A DNA stretch of 64,000 bases from Symbiodinium natans (Eukaryota > Sar > Dinophyceae > Suessiales > Symbiodiniaceae), in assembly GCA_905221605.1 (NCBI GenBank), contig CAJNDS010000957.1, positions 301,001-365,000 on the forward strand. Direction: 5' to 3'. A program made the translations under genes and the position numbers. The stretch's first letter is position 1. Each line of letters begins with the position of its first letter. The notes beneath the pieces were generated by a model. That model saw only the letters and a list, made by a program, of their open reading frames with translations. It made no database searches and was not told the origin of the DNA. Below are positions 41,862-54,480 of this stretch, piece by piece.

Positions 41862-44800
41862 TTACGTTCCGTTTTGCGTTCCCTGGAGGTCCTTCTCTTC
41901 CTTCTCCTGCTTCTTCTTGACCAGGCGGGCTCCGGAGCCTTGCACTTCGTGCTCTTCGGCCTTCTGAGTCTTCGTGGCACCGCGAGGAGCAAGGTCGACA
42001 CCGTAGACGTACACGGAGACGAGAGGGATGACAACCAGGCCAAAAAAGACGCCGATGTTCAAGCTGATGACGTAAGCCCTGAACAGCGCCCTGATGGAAG
42101 CCAACTTGGCAAAGCCCATTGGGAGAATGCCTGCCAGTGTAGTAACGTAAGAAGCCAAGATGCCAACACCCGCACTTTTCATCGCAACGACGTAGCGCTG
42201 AGACCCTGAGACACGGATGGCGCTGCTGGCCGGCGTGCAGGAAGCAGCTGCCACAACGAAGTGAAGGATGAAGTCAATCGTCGTGCCCGAAGAAATGAGC
42301 AAGGCCAAAGCCAAGACGAAGTCGATCTTGAAGCCAAAGAAGCCGTAGAGGCCGAAGGTCATCAGAGTCAGCATGGCGATGCACGGGGCCAAAAGTAGAC
42401 CCAAACGTGGCCCCAGGAACAGGAAGCAGAACACTGCCATCAGGATGTTCACGTTAATCAAGCTGGCCATAGTGTTGTTCAGCAGACTTTGCTTGGAGTC
42501 CAAGACCCTGAAGACGTGTCCCGAGGAGAAAGCCCTCCCAACCTCCCACGGGTCACCAAAGGAGACGTCCTTCCAATAGTTTGTGTGGCGCTCCTGCAAG
42601 CGCTTCACCTCCGAGGCCCACTCCTGAGCCAACCGACGAGCCTCCAAACTTGCCTTGTGGTCTTCCTCGAAGCTGTCTTCGGTCCAGAATACCTTCGCTC
42701 GGAAGGGGATTTTGACTCTGGTCCACTGGACACGCATCGTGCCCTTCCGATCCCGACCACCATCTTCATCCACGACAACATCTGGCTTGACGTGTGGAGC
42801 CAATGCTTGGTTCATGACAGCAGCTTCACTGAATACACTCGCGGTGTGGAAGGTATCCAGTGCGGTTTGGTTGAACAAGAGCGTCACGATTGATTGGGTT
42901 AAGTTGGAGGCCACTGCTTCAAGGTCCGCAGCCAGGGTGTCCAAGTCCATGTCACTCAAGGTGCCGGCCTTGTACCTCATGTCCTGCTCCATCTCATCCA
43001 GGTGCCGGCGCGCATGGCCCAGGAAGGCCAGGTGGAGCTCCGGATACAGAGTGGGCAGAGTGGACATTGTGGACATTGTGGACATACTGGAGCTACTGGA
43101 GTTACTGGTCATACTGGATGTGTCGGAAGGCTGGGAAGCCTGAAGCCTCTGAAGATTCATCTCAAGATTCTGAAGCCAGGCCCCGGCCCTGGCAAAGTAG
43201 AGGTAGGAGAGGGCCCCCTCCATCTGGCTCAGGCGGAAGGCGTCCCGGAGGTCCTCCAACTCCTCGCGCTGGGCGGCGCTGGTCCTCAAGTCATTGTTGT
43301 GCAGTATGGCAATCTGAAGCTTGAGGTCGTTGGGCGAAGGAACACTTCTCTTCCCATGGAGAAATGCTTCAAGAAGGAGCAGCAAGGAAGTTGCGCCGGC
43401 TCCTTCCGCTCCTTCCGCTCCTTCCGGTGAGCTCCTGTTTGCCTTCCCCTGGTCCTCTAAGCTCTGCCATGCTTCCTGCGAACCGCTGGCTTCCCTGGAC
43501 AGATGGCGCGCAGACCTCTCCCGTTTCACGCTATCTGCAAGAAGATCGCCCAGGCTGTCATCAGGGAGCCCGTAGGCCTTGACTGAACCCAAGTCATCTT
43601 CACTCCTGTCGCCATGTCTGGCATCTCTTGCAGACTGCCTCTCCTGCAGCATGTCATCAAGGCGGAAGGCTGCGAGGAATGACTCTTTTGATTCCCAGCT
43701 CGCGGCAGACCAGCCCCACATGCGGTCTCCAAAGCTTTGCGAGCGCGAGCTAGCTCTTTGGATTCTCCTCATCTGCGCCGCGATTTGGCCGTTCTGCAAC
43801 ACGGTGCCATGCTCTCGTGGGTCTGCTGCTTCCAAATCGTCAAGCAACTTTGTCTGGAAGTCTTTGCTCAATAGACTCTGGAACACGGCCCAGGTCTGGT
43901 TTGCGTTCGCGATAAATGGAAATCCTGGGCGCCTCACTTCTTCTGCCTTAAGCAGACCTCGGCCAGGTCGCAAACATGCCAAAAAGCACATTCGCCACCC
44001 AGGGAAGATCTAAATTTCTAGAGCTACTTGCAGCTTTTTGGGTAGCTTTGGTAGCTTCCCTTCCAGGCTTCCCCGCCGACCTCGACCCCGACCTCGACCC
44101 CGACCCCGACCCCGCCTGGCTTCAGATCCTCGTCGTAAACCACGCCTTCCATTTCCGTGCCGAAGCTCTCCTCAAAGTTGTCCACAGCTTCCCAGACTTC
44201 TGCAGTGGCTTCCCTGGCCAGCCGCATGCGGCGTGCCGCCGCAACAGCTCTGTCAGCCTGGTCTGCCTTGCGCTCTGCGTCTCGCTCCCGCGCGACCTGA
44301 TCGCGTTCGCCTGCCAAGGAGAGCCACTGGTAGCCCCCGAACCTCCGGGTGGCACTGACTGCTTGCGGCGTGTGCAGGTTCACGGAACGGCCAACAATGC
44401 TCGTCAGCCATCTTTGGGCTCCTGCCATCGAGTAATTCGAAAAGGCATTCCAAATCACCGTCGAACGGTAGTGGGCCACGCCATGAGCGAGGCCACGGCG
44501 CAAGGTTTCCAAGGTGACTTCTTCTGGGGAACACACGTCGTCTGCACCTGGATCTCTGTACGCTCCATCCTCATAGTGCTGCTCAACGTGGGCCAAGCTG
44601 GTCTCATCTCCGGCGTAAGCTGCTGCGGATGCTACGAGATCTCCAAGAGCACGGACCGCCCGTGAGTTGAAGGCCGCATCCGGAGAAGCAGCTAAAAGGT
44701 TCCGGAGTTCTGCGCAAGCTGCAGCCACGGGAGCTAAAGGCTCGGATGTGAAGGTCTCCGCAGCCTGCTGCATGGCTCTCAGCGTCGCCGCTGTGTTTCT

Positions 44801-47800
44801 CGCATGGACACCAACCACTTCCATCGGGAACAGGGTTGTGTTCCACCACTGCCTGACAACGACTTCCACCACTGGATCAGCCATGTACCCCATCAGGTCG
44901 CCGAGTCGTCTTAGAAACTCTCGCTGCCCGAACTGTATGAAGTACTTTGCCAGAAGGCGATCATCACTTGGCAAAGCCTGATAGCAGCTCGCAGCTGCAA
45001 CGCGCAAGGACGCAGCGGCGTGCTGCGTCCGCGCTTCCAGGGAGGCATTGAAGGCGTAGACCGAGTCGAGGAGCTGCGTCGCGACCTCCTCCAAATATCC
45101 GATGGAAGAGTTCAAGGAAGAGTTCAAGGAGATTCCTATGGAGATGCCAGGCGCGGAGAAACTCGATAAATTCAGGGCAGCTTCAGCCTGCTGCAGGAGA
45201 CTTTCTGCTGATCCGGCGGCTCCGGCGTCGTAGGCGTCAGCCGCAGCATGGAGGTGGGCAAGCCCAGCAGTAAGCGCGGTCTGCAAACCTAACCCGAGCT
45301 CCTGAGTGAAGTTGCCATAGGCGTGTCGAGTTGCGTTGAGGGCCACCTGCACTTCATGCAGGGCAGCATTTATGCTCTCGAGCACTTGGTGTGGGCCTTG
45401 GTGCAAGTCTTGGGCCATGCCGTGTACTTCCGCTAGAGCCGCTTGCACAGCAAGCCCGCTTGCAGCGTAGGCCACGCCAACGTTTTGCCACTGCTTGGCC
45501 AAGCCTCCATACTGATCTCGGAGCGTACCGTCGAGGACTTGTTGAATCGCCACACCAAAGGCGGTGGTGTTCGTGCGAACTCTTAGGCGTTCCGCATGGG
45601 ACTCGATGGCCATCCAGAGTTGCATCGCCACCGTCCAATCCGCAGAAGTCGCCTTGTAGGGCTTCTGGCCATTCAGCTCTCTGATTCGCTGTGCATATTC
45701 TGCTGTGGCTCTCATAACATCTGGGCCTGGAAGGACCTCGTGTTTCATAACCAAGTACACTGGACCTGTTCCGTACTCTCCCATGTAGTGCAATCCGTCC
45801 TGCAGGAAGGTCTGGTAATGCGAATCATCAGGCACGTTCACCTTGTTGTGAAAGGCAGCGTCCAGATTCTGGGTTCCGTAAAGAGCAACAAAGACCAGCA
45901 CGATGAACACAAGCAGAGTAACGCCTTTGCATGCTGCGCTGTGAGCCGACCACCTGGCGTAGGTCTCCAGGGCAGAATGGGCATGGCCTCGATCCTTTGT
46001 GGAGGTTTCCAACTTGCTGCAGCTTCTCTGGAATGCGGCAAAGGCTCCAGAGAAGAAAGTGAGCTGGATTATGTAGTCTGCCACCACTGCCAAAGCCCCA
46101 ACCTGAGCGAAGGAACTAATCCAAACCATGTCTATTGCGCTTCCGGCGAGAAAGCCGGCCAAGGTGGTGATGCTTGTGAGCGTGATGGAAGTTGCTGATG
46201 AGCCAAAGCTCGCAGCAAGCCGCTCAGCCAAGGAATGGTCTTTGGGAACTTCGAAAAAGAGACCAGCCAAGATCATCATGTCGTCGACGGCATGGCCTAG
46301 AATCATGAAGGACACATACAAAGATGAAGGTGTGAGCTTGAGCCCCTGGATGGTCAAGTAGCCGCAAAGGCCAATAGCCGACAACACTGCGAGCATGGCA
46401 CTCGCTATGCATATTGTGGCTGTGAACCAGTTCGTGGCATTGCACAACGAGTGATTCTCGAAGTTGATGAAGTGCATCGCCATTCCACAGAACAACCATA
46501 CCAAGACAAATCCAACCACGAACAAATAGCCCTCGCTGACGAGCCCCCTCATAGTTTCCGAAAACTCAAACACCGAGGAAGTAGCTGAGATCTGAACATC
46601 AACTGAAGATGTTTTGCGATGCTCCACTGCCCACAGGACAGCTCCCACCTTCCAATCATCTGACAGCGACTCATAGTTGCAATAGAAGCTGTCTGTAAAC
46701 TCAAAGTGTCCATAATCCTCCTCCGGGTCCAAGTTCTGCTCGGGTCGTGCCGCTGCACCCAGCCTTGAGAAGGTCGAGTTTCGGAAGCCTCGTCCTCCCC
46801 TGTGCAGTTCTACTTGGTAAGGAGGATCCAGAGGACAAAACACGATGCAAGACTCGTTTGGGTTGTCGAAGAAGCGATTGCAATGCTTCTCGTAGACCTC
46901 ATTGTGTTTTTTGCCGGTCACGTTCGTGAGAATTTCACGGTGAATCGCGAGTGCTTGCTCGTAGTATGGCGACTCCAGAAGGTTCTTCCCTCCTGGTATT
47001 GAGTACCTGGGCTCTTGGTAACGAACGTATATTAAGCTACCGGAATAAGGTTATACAGTGAAAAAATATATCACCCTGATTATGGTAACTTAATCTAAGT
47101 TCTCCATTCACAGCTTTGTGACACCAGTGCAAGCAGGTGATGGAGACAGAGAGACAGAGAGAGCGAGAGAGACAGAGACAGAGAGAGAGGGAGAGAAACA
47201 TTTAAGTTCTTTAACATGCACCCAGGTACATGACTGTCACTTGACGCTCCAACTCCGGCACAGAGGCTTTGAAAATCTCTTCTCCTTCAAAGTAGTCCAA
47301 TGCGGTCTGTGAATTCTGCTCCAGCACCTGAGAACTCAAAGATTTCAGAACTGAAACATGGAGGGTTCTGGAGGGTTCTGGAAGATGGGAAAACAACTTG
47401 GCTCGAAAGTCCGCCAAGACACCAGCTCGTAAAAGTCGTCTGCAAAGGATACAAGAGGTAGCCCTGTCATGCAGACCAATGCGAACAGGATCCCCGCAAA
47501 GCAGAACTTGCAAGCATGATCGGCGAGAAGGAGGCCCAAGTGGGCGAAAGTTGACTCCATCTCATCCCGCATCTTCTCGCTAAGATGATCCAAGAAGTCA
47601 AAGAAGGCATGGATGGGTCCATGAGAAGAGCCGGGATCCGCATGATGAAGCAAAGCCTCCCAGCGTGCTTTCTCAGCGTCCGCTTCCTGTCGGGCCCGCG
47701 AGGAGTTTTGTCATCGATGTCATGGCTATTCTCTAAGCTCACCTACGCATGCTGTGGCACACACCTGCTAAAGCCAATGTTCGCATCCCATTACGATACT

Positions 47801-47944
47801 TTTCTACTCCGATGCCTCGTCCTCTGCGGCTTCTGGCTGCTCATCAATGTCCACCATGACCAGCGAATCTCTTCCAGACCCGTTGGATGTAAACTCAATT
47901 CCTGCATCGGCGGGAACTGTCATGGCCATGGCATCAGAGCTCAT
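41862..47944 (-). CDS. Patched/NPC1-type RND membrane protein
   Basis: Five or more exons. Exon 1 starts at ATG 47944 (MSSDAMAMTVPADAG, acidic). Exon 2 is 47686 to about 47380 (FAHLGLLLADHACKFCFAGI begins TM1). Exon 3 is 47327 to about 47220 (LEQNSQTALDYFEG). Exon 4 is 47006 to about 44050 and exon 5 about 43960 to 41862 (TAA). Exon 4 holds the first lumenal loop and a five-helix sterol-sensing-like block (LFVVGFVLVWLF, YVSFMILGHAVDDMMILAGL, SITTLAGFLAGSAID), then TM7 (GVTLLVFIVLVFVALYG). Exon 5 holds the matching second block (VLALALLISSGTTIDFILHF, SYVTTLAGILPMGFAKLASI). Each block has the RND G-x-x-x-D motif (GHAVD, GTTID). The lumenal loop between TM7 and TM8 is unusually long, Ala-rich and N-glycosylation-rich. 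Likely moves lipids or sterols by proton drive. The exon 4/5 splice is not resolved. Confidence 0.82.
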
Positions 47945-47949
47945 GAGAG

Positions 47950-48980
47950 ATCGGGGCGTGCGGTCAAGGGAATGCCGAACATTCAGGCGCTGCAGCACGC
48001 AGAGTTCTCCATTTTTGGGTTTTGCAGCCAACAAAAAAGCTATGCGATGTCAAGAGTCGAATTCATGCAAAGCTGTGCTCCTCTCCTTTTTTCATCTGCT
48101 CGACAGGCTCGCTTCTCCCACTGTGGAGATAGATCCCTACGTCAGCTGTGGTCAAGCCTCGGAGCGAAGGTCTACATGAGATCGCCCAAAATAGCACGGC
48201 TAACAAACATGTGGAAGCTGCCTCTCTTATCTTATGCATTTGCGATCGCGTTCGCGAAGCATTCGTGAAGCATTTGTGAAGCATTCGCGAATGCACCAGC
48301 TGTAGTTGCGGAAGCCTGCGTTTTCGCATCGTTTTGGGTTAGAAGTGCTGACAGTAACTAGGATGAGGCCCCTGGAATTTGCCATTCTCGTAAGGAGGGT
48401 AGGAGGGAGGGACAAGGAGAGGGGGAGAAAAAAGAACAAAATCATGCCTGGTTTTGGCGTAGCTTTTGATGACCAGCGCTATGAAGCTGGGCGAGACCCT
48501 CTCGGCGATCTCGATGTATTACGCACGCCACTTGCGGCGGCATCTTTGAATGGATTTCTCGCACGTCCTATTTACGTTGTGCGCCCGGAATGCGCAAACT
48601 TGTCATCGATTCTTTTGGTAACTCTTGGAACCCGTGATGTTTATGCACCTTTTGTACCAACATGGGCAAAGCCATGCTGTTTTCCTGTGCTGCTTCAGTG
48701 CCCTGCTTCTGCCTCATGTCAATGATCCTCGTACTGGCAGACTACAGTCTCCTTAATTCTTGCACCACTGCAGCCAGTGCTCTCGAAGTCTCTCTAACGC
48801 TCCCCGTGCTTCTAGCTGCAAATGGCTAAACTTTCTACGGAAATAGCAGGTGCTCTTCGCACGCTTTTCCCTCCCCAGGCCCTCGAGGGTCGGCCTCTCC
48901 TTCTGTGTCTGAAAAAGACCCTGTAAGTTCTCTGAAGCCCTTGCAGCCTCTAAGTCGGGGTGCCCCTGCAGCTGGAGACC
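47950..48980. other. No gene recognised
   Basis: Upstream region of the Patched-like gene. I found no exon with recognisable content. Confidence 0.4.
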
Positions 48981-48984
48981 CTGA

Positions 48985-49049
48985 GGGCCCCAAGGGCCCC
49001 AAGGGCCCCAAGGGCCCCAAGGGCCCCAAGGGCCCCAAGGGCCCCAAGG
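48985..49049. repeat. 9-bp tandem array, unit GGGCCCCAA
   Basis: Seven head-to-tail copies. The unit is a multiple of three, so all frames stay open and read Gly-Pro-Leu or Gly-Pro-Lys, a collagen-like artefact. Confidence 0.92.
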
Positions 49050-49542
49050 CCCTGCAGTCTCTAGTTTAGGGGTTTAGCGCTCCAGGCCTTGCAGTTTCTA
49101 GTGGAGGTCAACTCTGCAGTCTCCTGGATGTTCAGGGTTCTGTGTTGACTTCTTGCTTAGGGGGGCTTGGGGTTTCGCAGCGATTCCGGTTGGGCTGCCG
49201 TGTTCACTGGGTACAGATCGAGGGCATCTGGCACATCCCGTAGCAACATTGACATCAGCAAGCACAGTTCTGCCTGTGGGACAAACGGAGTTTTGAAGTG
49301 ACGCAGCAGAGAGGTCTGCCTGCAGCACTGTCCGATGCTTTCCACGTGACACAATGCTCAAGGACACGACGCAACATACATGTGCACTTGCCTCCAGCTT
49401 GCCGAAGGAAAGCGGGGGGAGTCTCTCCCACAACCGTGCATTTTCTTCATGAGTCTGCACGGGTGCAAGCACGGTAGAACGGCAGTGATGAACCGACATG
49501 TCTTCGATGTGGAGCTACAGTACACATGCTGCTGGCTGGCGG

Positions 49543-50095
49543 CGTTTTGGTAAACTGACAAAACAGGTTTGTCCTCTCGTGAAGGATGCTTAAAGCATTG
49601 CTTCAGCTTCATATGCCAGCCAGCAGTGCCGGTTCGCAACCCTGCTTCACTTTCTTTAGGATAGTGTTTGAGAACGGCCCTTCGCTTTGGGCTCTTTGGT
49701 TGAGGGGTGGTTTTCTTCTGCCTGCCTGCTGTGCTACGACAGCGCTTCGCTGGTATGACATCCTGATGAGGTCTTTCTTTTTGTACCGATTGTTGTCAGT
49801 TGTTCAAGGATGGTTTCTGCTACGTGGTGGGGCCCTTAGCCCCGCTCAGAGGTGTGTGCTCCGTGTTTGGGTGCACACTCCTCCTCATGTGCTCCGTGTT
49901 TGGGTGCACACGTCCTCATAGAGGATGACACAACAAGCGTGGTAGAACCAAGTTCAATCCCGCGCCAAAAAGCAACAGGGCAGTCTCGCGCTGTACAGTG
50001 CCGGCAGGTGCTTTCTCACATTAAACCACGACTTTGACGCCTGCGGCATACCAGAGCGGACTGCAAGCAGCCGCTAAGCAGCCTCTTTGGCTCGG
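49543..50095. repeat. Dispersed repeat Y, copy 2
   Basis: Second copy of 41270-41790. It contains a local tandem duplication, GTGCTCCGTGTTTGGGTGCA twice, at about 49857-49911. Confidence 0.88.
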
Positions 50096-50520
50096 TTTGG
50101 CTTGGAGTGGTGTTCACTCGGCTGAGCCTTTTGCGTCATCCACAATCCAAATCCTCACGGACAAGTGAGAAATTATGCCTTCCGACGGTGCTCCAAGCGC
50201 AATGCGAGTGCCTCCCCAGGCAGTGGAGCTTGCCGGCCGTCATGGGGCGCCCTGAGCCTTACCAGGGAGCTGCGCCACGCTTCACTCCGCCCTACTGCAA
50301 CGGCTGAAACTTGCGCAGTGGAGAAGCCCTTCAGCCCCTACACCCTCGTCTATCATGTAGGTCAACCCCTCCGTCCCGAAAATTGAGGGGGGGGGGGTGA
50401 CCCTTTCCGGGAGCTCCTATCAAAAGGAACTCTAGCATTTTTGGGGTCTATGAAGGGGTACCCTCTTTTTGTGTTTTGGGTGAGGGGGGGAAAGTAACCA
50501 TCCGCGCAGAACCTGAGAGC

Positions 50521-50770
50521 TGATCCTGGCGCCAAGAGGCCCTTCCATCGCTCCCGTGCCAGTAACCTGCAGCCATAGAGCGGCGACGAAGGCGAAGCCC
50601 CAGAACTGGAACCAAGTCCACATGTCCAACAATCAAGAATGACCTTGCTTTGCATGTCTACTTTGTGTCCGTCGAAACCCCCTCCTTGGGAACATTTCTA
50701 CGAATGTTTATTGGACTCCGCGGAACACGTGGGGGACCTCCTCGGCCTCGGTCCGGACATGTCCGGACCC
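50521..50770. repeat. Dispersed repeat X, copy 3 (diverged)
   Basis: Similar to 36262-36545 with indels; same start (TGATCCTGGCGCCAAGAGGC) and end region (TCGGTCCGGACATGTCCGG). Confidence 0.85.
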
Positions 50771-50855
50771 TCTTATGACTTTGGCACTTTGGCACTGGGT
50801 GCCGAGACTGCAGGAGTTCACTGCGACTTTTTGGGGCCCTGAGCCATCAGTTTGG

Positions 50856-50907
50856 GGTTTCGGGTTTAGGGTTTAGGGTGTAGGGTTTAGGGTGTAGGGT
50901 TTAGGGC
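50856..50907 (+). repeat. Interstitial telomere-like TTTAGGG tract
   Basis: Head-to-tail TTTAGGG heptamers with occasional TGTAGGG. TTTAGGG is the telomere unit reported for dinoflagellates and plants. The tract is internal, so it is an interstitial remnant or a repaired break. Confidence 0.85.
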
Positions 50908-51365
50908 TCATCGGTTGTTTCGGTTTCGGGTTTGGATGAGGTGTCCCTCATTTCTTGGGCAGGCGGAGAATTCAGATTTTGGGTTCATGGTTTGTGGGGG
51001 TTTGGGGGGCTCAGGGAGTTTTGGGGGGCTTCGTTTCATACTACTGTGCATGGAAGGCGCTATTCCGCTATTCAACCTTGGACAAACCCTCTTGGCCCCT
51101 TGACAGTAAACGTCACGAAGCCAAGGGAACCCCAAAGACCAAACTGACCAAACCCATATTTACCATAAGCCTCTACCCTCAAACCCAGCCTGATCGCCGG
51201 AGCCCTCAAGGATCTGATCCTCCAGGGCAGTAGAAAGAGCTTGGGCAAGAAAGAATTGCAGAGCCTGGCCTGCTCATTCACCTTGTGTGGTTTACTCTGA
51301 ACAGCTTCTAAACAGCTTCTGGACAACTCGCTACACGCATGGAAGGCGGGGGGGGCCACACATAC

Positions 51366-53271
51366 CTGCGAGGTCGAACTGTCTTCCCAAGGGTGCTGGC
51401 AGCGGCCCGCCTTGATGTCGTCTGTGTCGCACGTCGTATGACACCTCACAGGGCTTGAGTGTCCAGCCAGTTTAAGGCTGCCAGATGCTGCCAGGCTCCT
51501 GCACGCAAACCTGGACCCCCCCCTAAACCCTCTTCCTCAAAGTGCCTCAATCCCTAAATCCCGCCTGCCTGCAGGTTGCCTATATAGGGTTTCAGAGTAG
51601 GGCCACATGAAGAGAGACCTCGAGAAGGGAGTTCACCCCCTGAGTCACTCACCGTCATCCGGGCAACAAGCCGGAAGAAGGGCCACCCACTGTCCAAGAG
51701 ATCCTTCGGAAATCACCAGCCATTCCGAAAACTGGTCACTTTTCAGGTGTTCGCATCGCTTCTTCAAGGCTCGGCGCTTTGCTTCATGCTGTTGCAAGCT
51801 GGGGCTGTCAAACGGTTGACCTTCTTTGCTCTTTGTGTAGTGCTGGCGCAGTACTGGAATTGACACTCCCACCGGCTGACTTTTCAATGGTCGGGGAAGC
51901 TCAAACACTTCGGGATGAGGCATCTAGCGACTACAGCTGGAGCCAGTTGCCTTGAACTTGTTTGTTCTCTGGCCCCGACAACATGACTGAACGCACCATC
52001 AACGCCCCTTCCATACATGCAAAAACAGAAGCAATTTTCATGCTTGATGCTGCACCAAGTGAAAGATTGCACAAAGTGTTGCTGTCATCGCCCCCCTGTC
52101 CATCCACCGCGTCGCAGGCAGTAGGACTCGAAGGGCTTGGCCCAAGCTGTCCTCGGCAACCCAAACTTGCAACCTTTGCCCCATCTCTTTCCAGCGGACG
52201 AGCTCGCCAGAGAGTGCCAGGGGGCTCCGGTTGTAGCCAGGCATCGGCTGGACATAGCAAGGCACCTAGCAGCTCTACCATCAGTCGGGTCTGACCTTCA
52301 CATCCTGGAAACTAAGTGTATCCACGGCTGTAAGGCCTCGTGGGTGAGATAGTCATCAAAGCTCCGGTGGACCCCTGGCCCGGGTGTTGAGGTTTCAGGA
52401 GCATCGGCCTCCAACAAAACAAGATGGCGCAGTCATGAGGCCGAAAAAATAGGGCTGAAAGCTTCAACTACACAGCTGCGGTCGCCTTGCCTTGCAGGGC
52501 CAGCATAGTGATCAGATGGTCCTGCGAAAATGACAGCCATGTGCCATGCTCAAGTACGGGTACTCACTATAATTAGCAGAATACCTGTCTGGTCCAAGCG
52601 CTCGCTGATCTTGGTATGGGTGATGTCATGTGCCACGATGAGTGGGCCTTGCTTGGGGGCAAACCTGTCCCCTGCACGAAGCAACTTCGCAATGAAAAAC
52701 TGATCTTCGCACTCATCTCTAAGACGAGCTGCAGAAGTACCTCTGATCACCAGCGCATTGCGGTAGGGTGGGAAAGCGCTGGTGCCTAACGTTTGCCTGG
52801 GCGTGCGTGAGTGCCAATAACTGGAGCATTTGAAGACTAAAGCTGACTCTCGGACAGTTTCTCGGCGATCAAGGCCTCCAACTTTTTCGGGTTGAGCAAC
52901 GCCTGTGCAACCCTGCAGAGATGAGTTTGCAATTGCCAGTGAATGACAGGTGGGGCCTTGTTTGCCGGAACTAGTAGGTCTTGTTCGCAGAGCCACCTCC
53001 CTTGGCGGGAAAAGAAACCTCACATTGGAAGTATGCAGCGAATGGAGGGAGACTGAGAGCGATCTTGTCTGGGAGCAAACCTCGTAAGATGAGCTTCATG
53101 TTGCCAGGATATCAATCTGAGCAGGCAAGTTGCACCTTGCATGCGTTTTGCATTCCTGTTTCGGGTCAGCCTCAAGATTCATTCAACAATTTCTAGATGT
53201 CGAACTGCCGAAATCTATTTGCTACAGGGCGGCTTCGTGTTCTTCTCGGCAAACATAGTGACTGGAGCCAT
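51366..53271 (-). CDS. Unrecognised multi-exon gene
   Basis: Starts at ATG 53271 (MAPVTMFAEKNTKPPC). Further exon-like stretches: about 53085-53030 (DKIALSLPPFAAYFQ), about 52908-52850 (ALLNPKKLEALIAEKLSES), 52790-52585 (FPPYRNALVIRGTSAARLRD, then GPLIVAHDITHTKISERLDQ), about 52365-52310 (SFDDYLTHEALQPWIH), about 52242-52130 (RWKEMGQRLQVWVAED), 51915-51652 (KSQPVGVSIPVLRQHYTKSK, then KKRCEHLKSDQFSEWLVISE, GTGAGT donor) and about 51440-51366 (TTCDTDDIKAGRCQHPWEDS, GTATGT donor). Donors of the last two are GT. Strong amphipathic and aromatic patterning argues for real coding, but no family comes to mind. The 3' end is not located. Confidence 0.55.
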
Positions 53272-53299
53272 CTGTGAATACCGCAAGTTCCTTCAGGCT

Positions 53300-54470
53300 T
53301 GCGAAATGTGCATGATGTAGTCAGATGCATCAAGTGTCTGCCCACCTCTGCGTGTAGGCATCGTAGACGCCGTGATGAGAAAGCTGAGGTTCATCATCAC
53401 CGTCAGTGAATACATGCATGCCTCTCCTGACGGCTCAAAGCAAACACGTGCCGCATCTCATGACTTGAGCAGGGTACTTTCTCGATGGCAGTCCCGGTGT
53501 CCTCGCCGTGGACGTGCCAAAGGCAATTCAAGGCAACGCCTTGGAAGTGAAAGGCCTGGCACCCAGGAAGCTGCCCGTTTAGGCGTGCGACAAAAGAAAC
53601 AACTAGACCCTGTTGCGCAAAGGACGTTGCTGAGAGTTGAGACTTCTAGGGACCGTCAAGGTCACTTTTCAGATTCTGCTTTATTGACCTCTCATCCAAA
53701 CGACCCCCTCACCATCCCCTCAACGCCGCAAGCCGAGACAGCGAGCCTTGAAGCCCGTGGATTCACTGCAGATCTGCCGCGGCGCTGAAATCCATGGCCG
53801 GCAACCCTGGGGCCGGGCACCGGCATGCTGCTTGGAATGCTTTTAAGGTGCGGTTCATGGACGCGCGCAGGAAGCTCACGTCACCCACGAGGCACGTTCT
53901 CCCCGACCAGAGCGACATAACCCGGGAGCAAACGTTTGAGTAGAAACCGAGCATGTGGCCTGGGGCCGCAGCAGCATGCGGCTGAACCAGGCAAGGGCAG
54001 GAAGGAGCTGTGATGAGGGAGTAGAACTTGCCCAGGCAACGTCAAGTGGTAGCAGCAACGGAAGGGAGACCGCCTCATCAAAGCTTCCACGGAACATCGC
54101 CAAGTGCTCCGGGCATGCAGCAGGATGCGAGCGGGCCAAGTTACACCCCTAGGGACAGACACCATCCTCCACCAAGAAGTGCACAACTGACAAAACCTGC
54201 ACCGATTGCCTGGCATTGCCTGGTGTAATCATTTGGACGTGGGTACTTCTTTCGCGCCTTTGAGATCAATGCAATGAGGATTCGACATGGACGGAAAAGG
54301 CCACCTTGCATCCACCACACGGAAGGCCGCGCCAGCAGGTCAGCACGTGAAGCTTTGCGCCGTCCTGAAAACGCAACATGGAGGGCGGCCTCCAACACAA
54401 CGGCACAAGGAATTGCACGAAGTCGCCCCCGCCTTCACAGAAGGCACAGGCCATGGATGCCTGCCCATGC
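53300..54470. other. No gene recognised
   Basis: Frames of up to about 140 codons exist on the plus strand but have the composition of random GC-rich sequence. This is the upstream region of the gene ending at 53271. Confidence 0.4.
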
Positions 54471-54480
54471 AATGCCAGCA

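Noticed and set aside
48835-49047. Collagen-like Gly-Pro-Leu frame
   Set aside because: Created by the 9-bp GGGCCCCAA array; no gene context.
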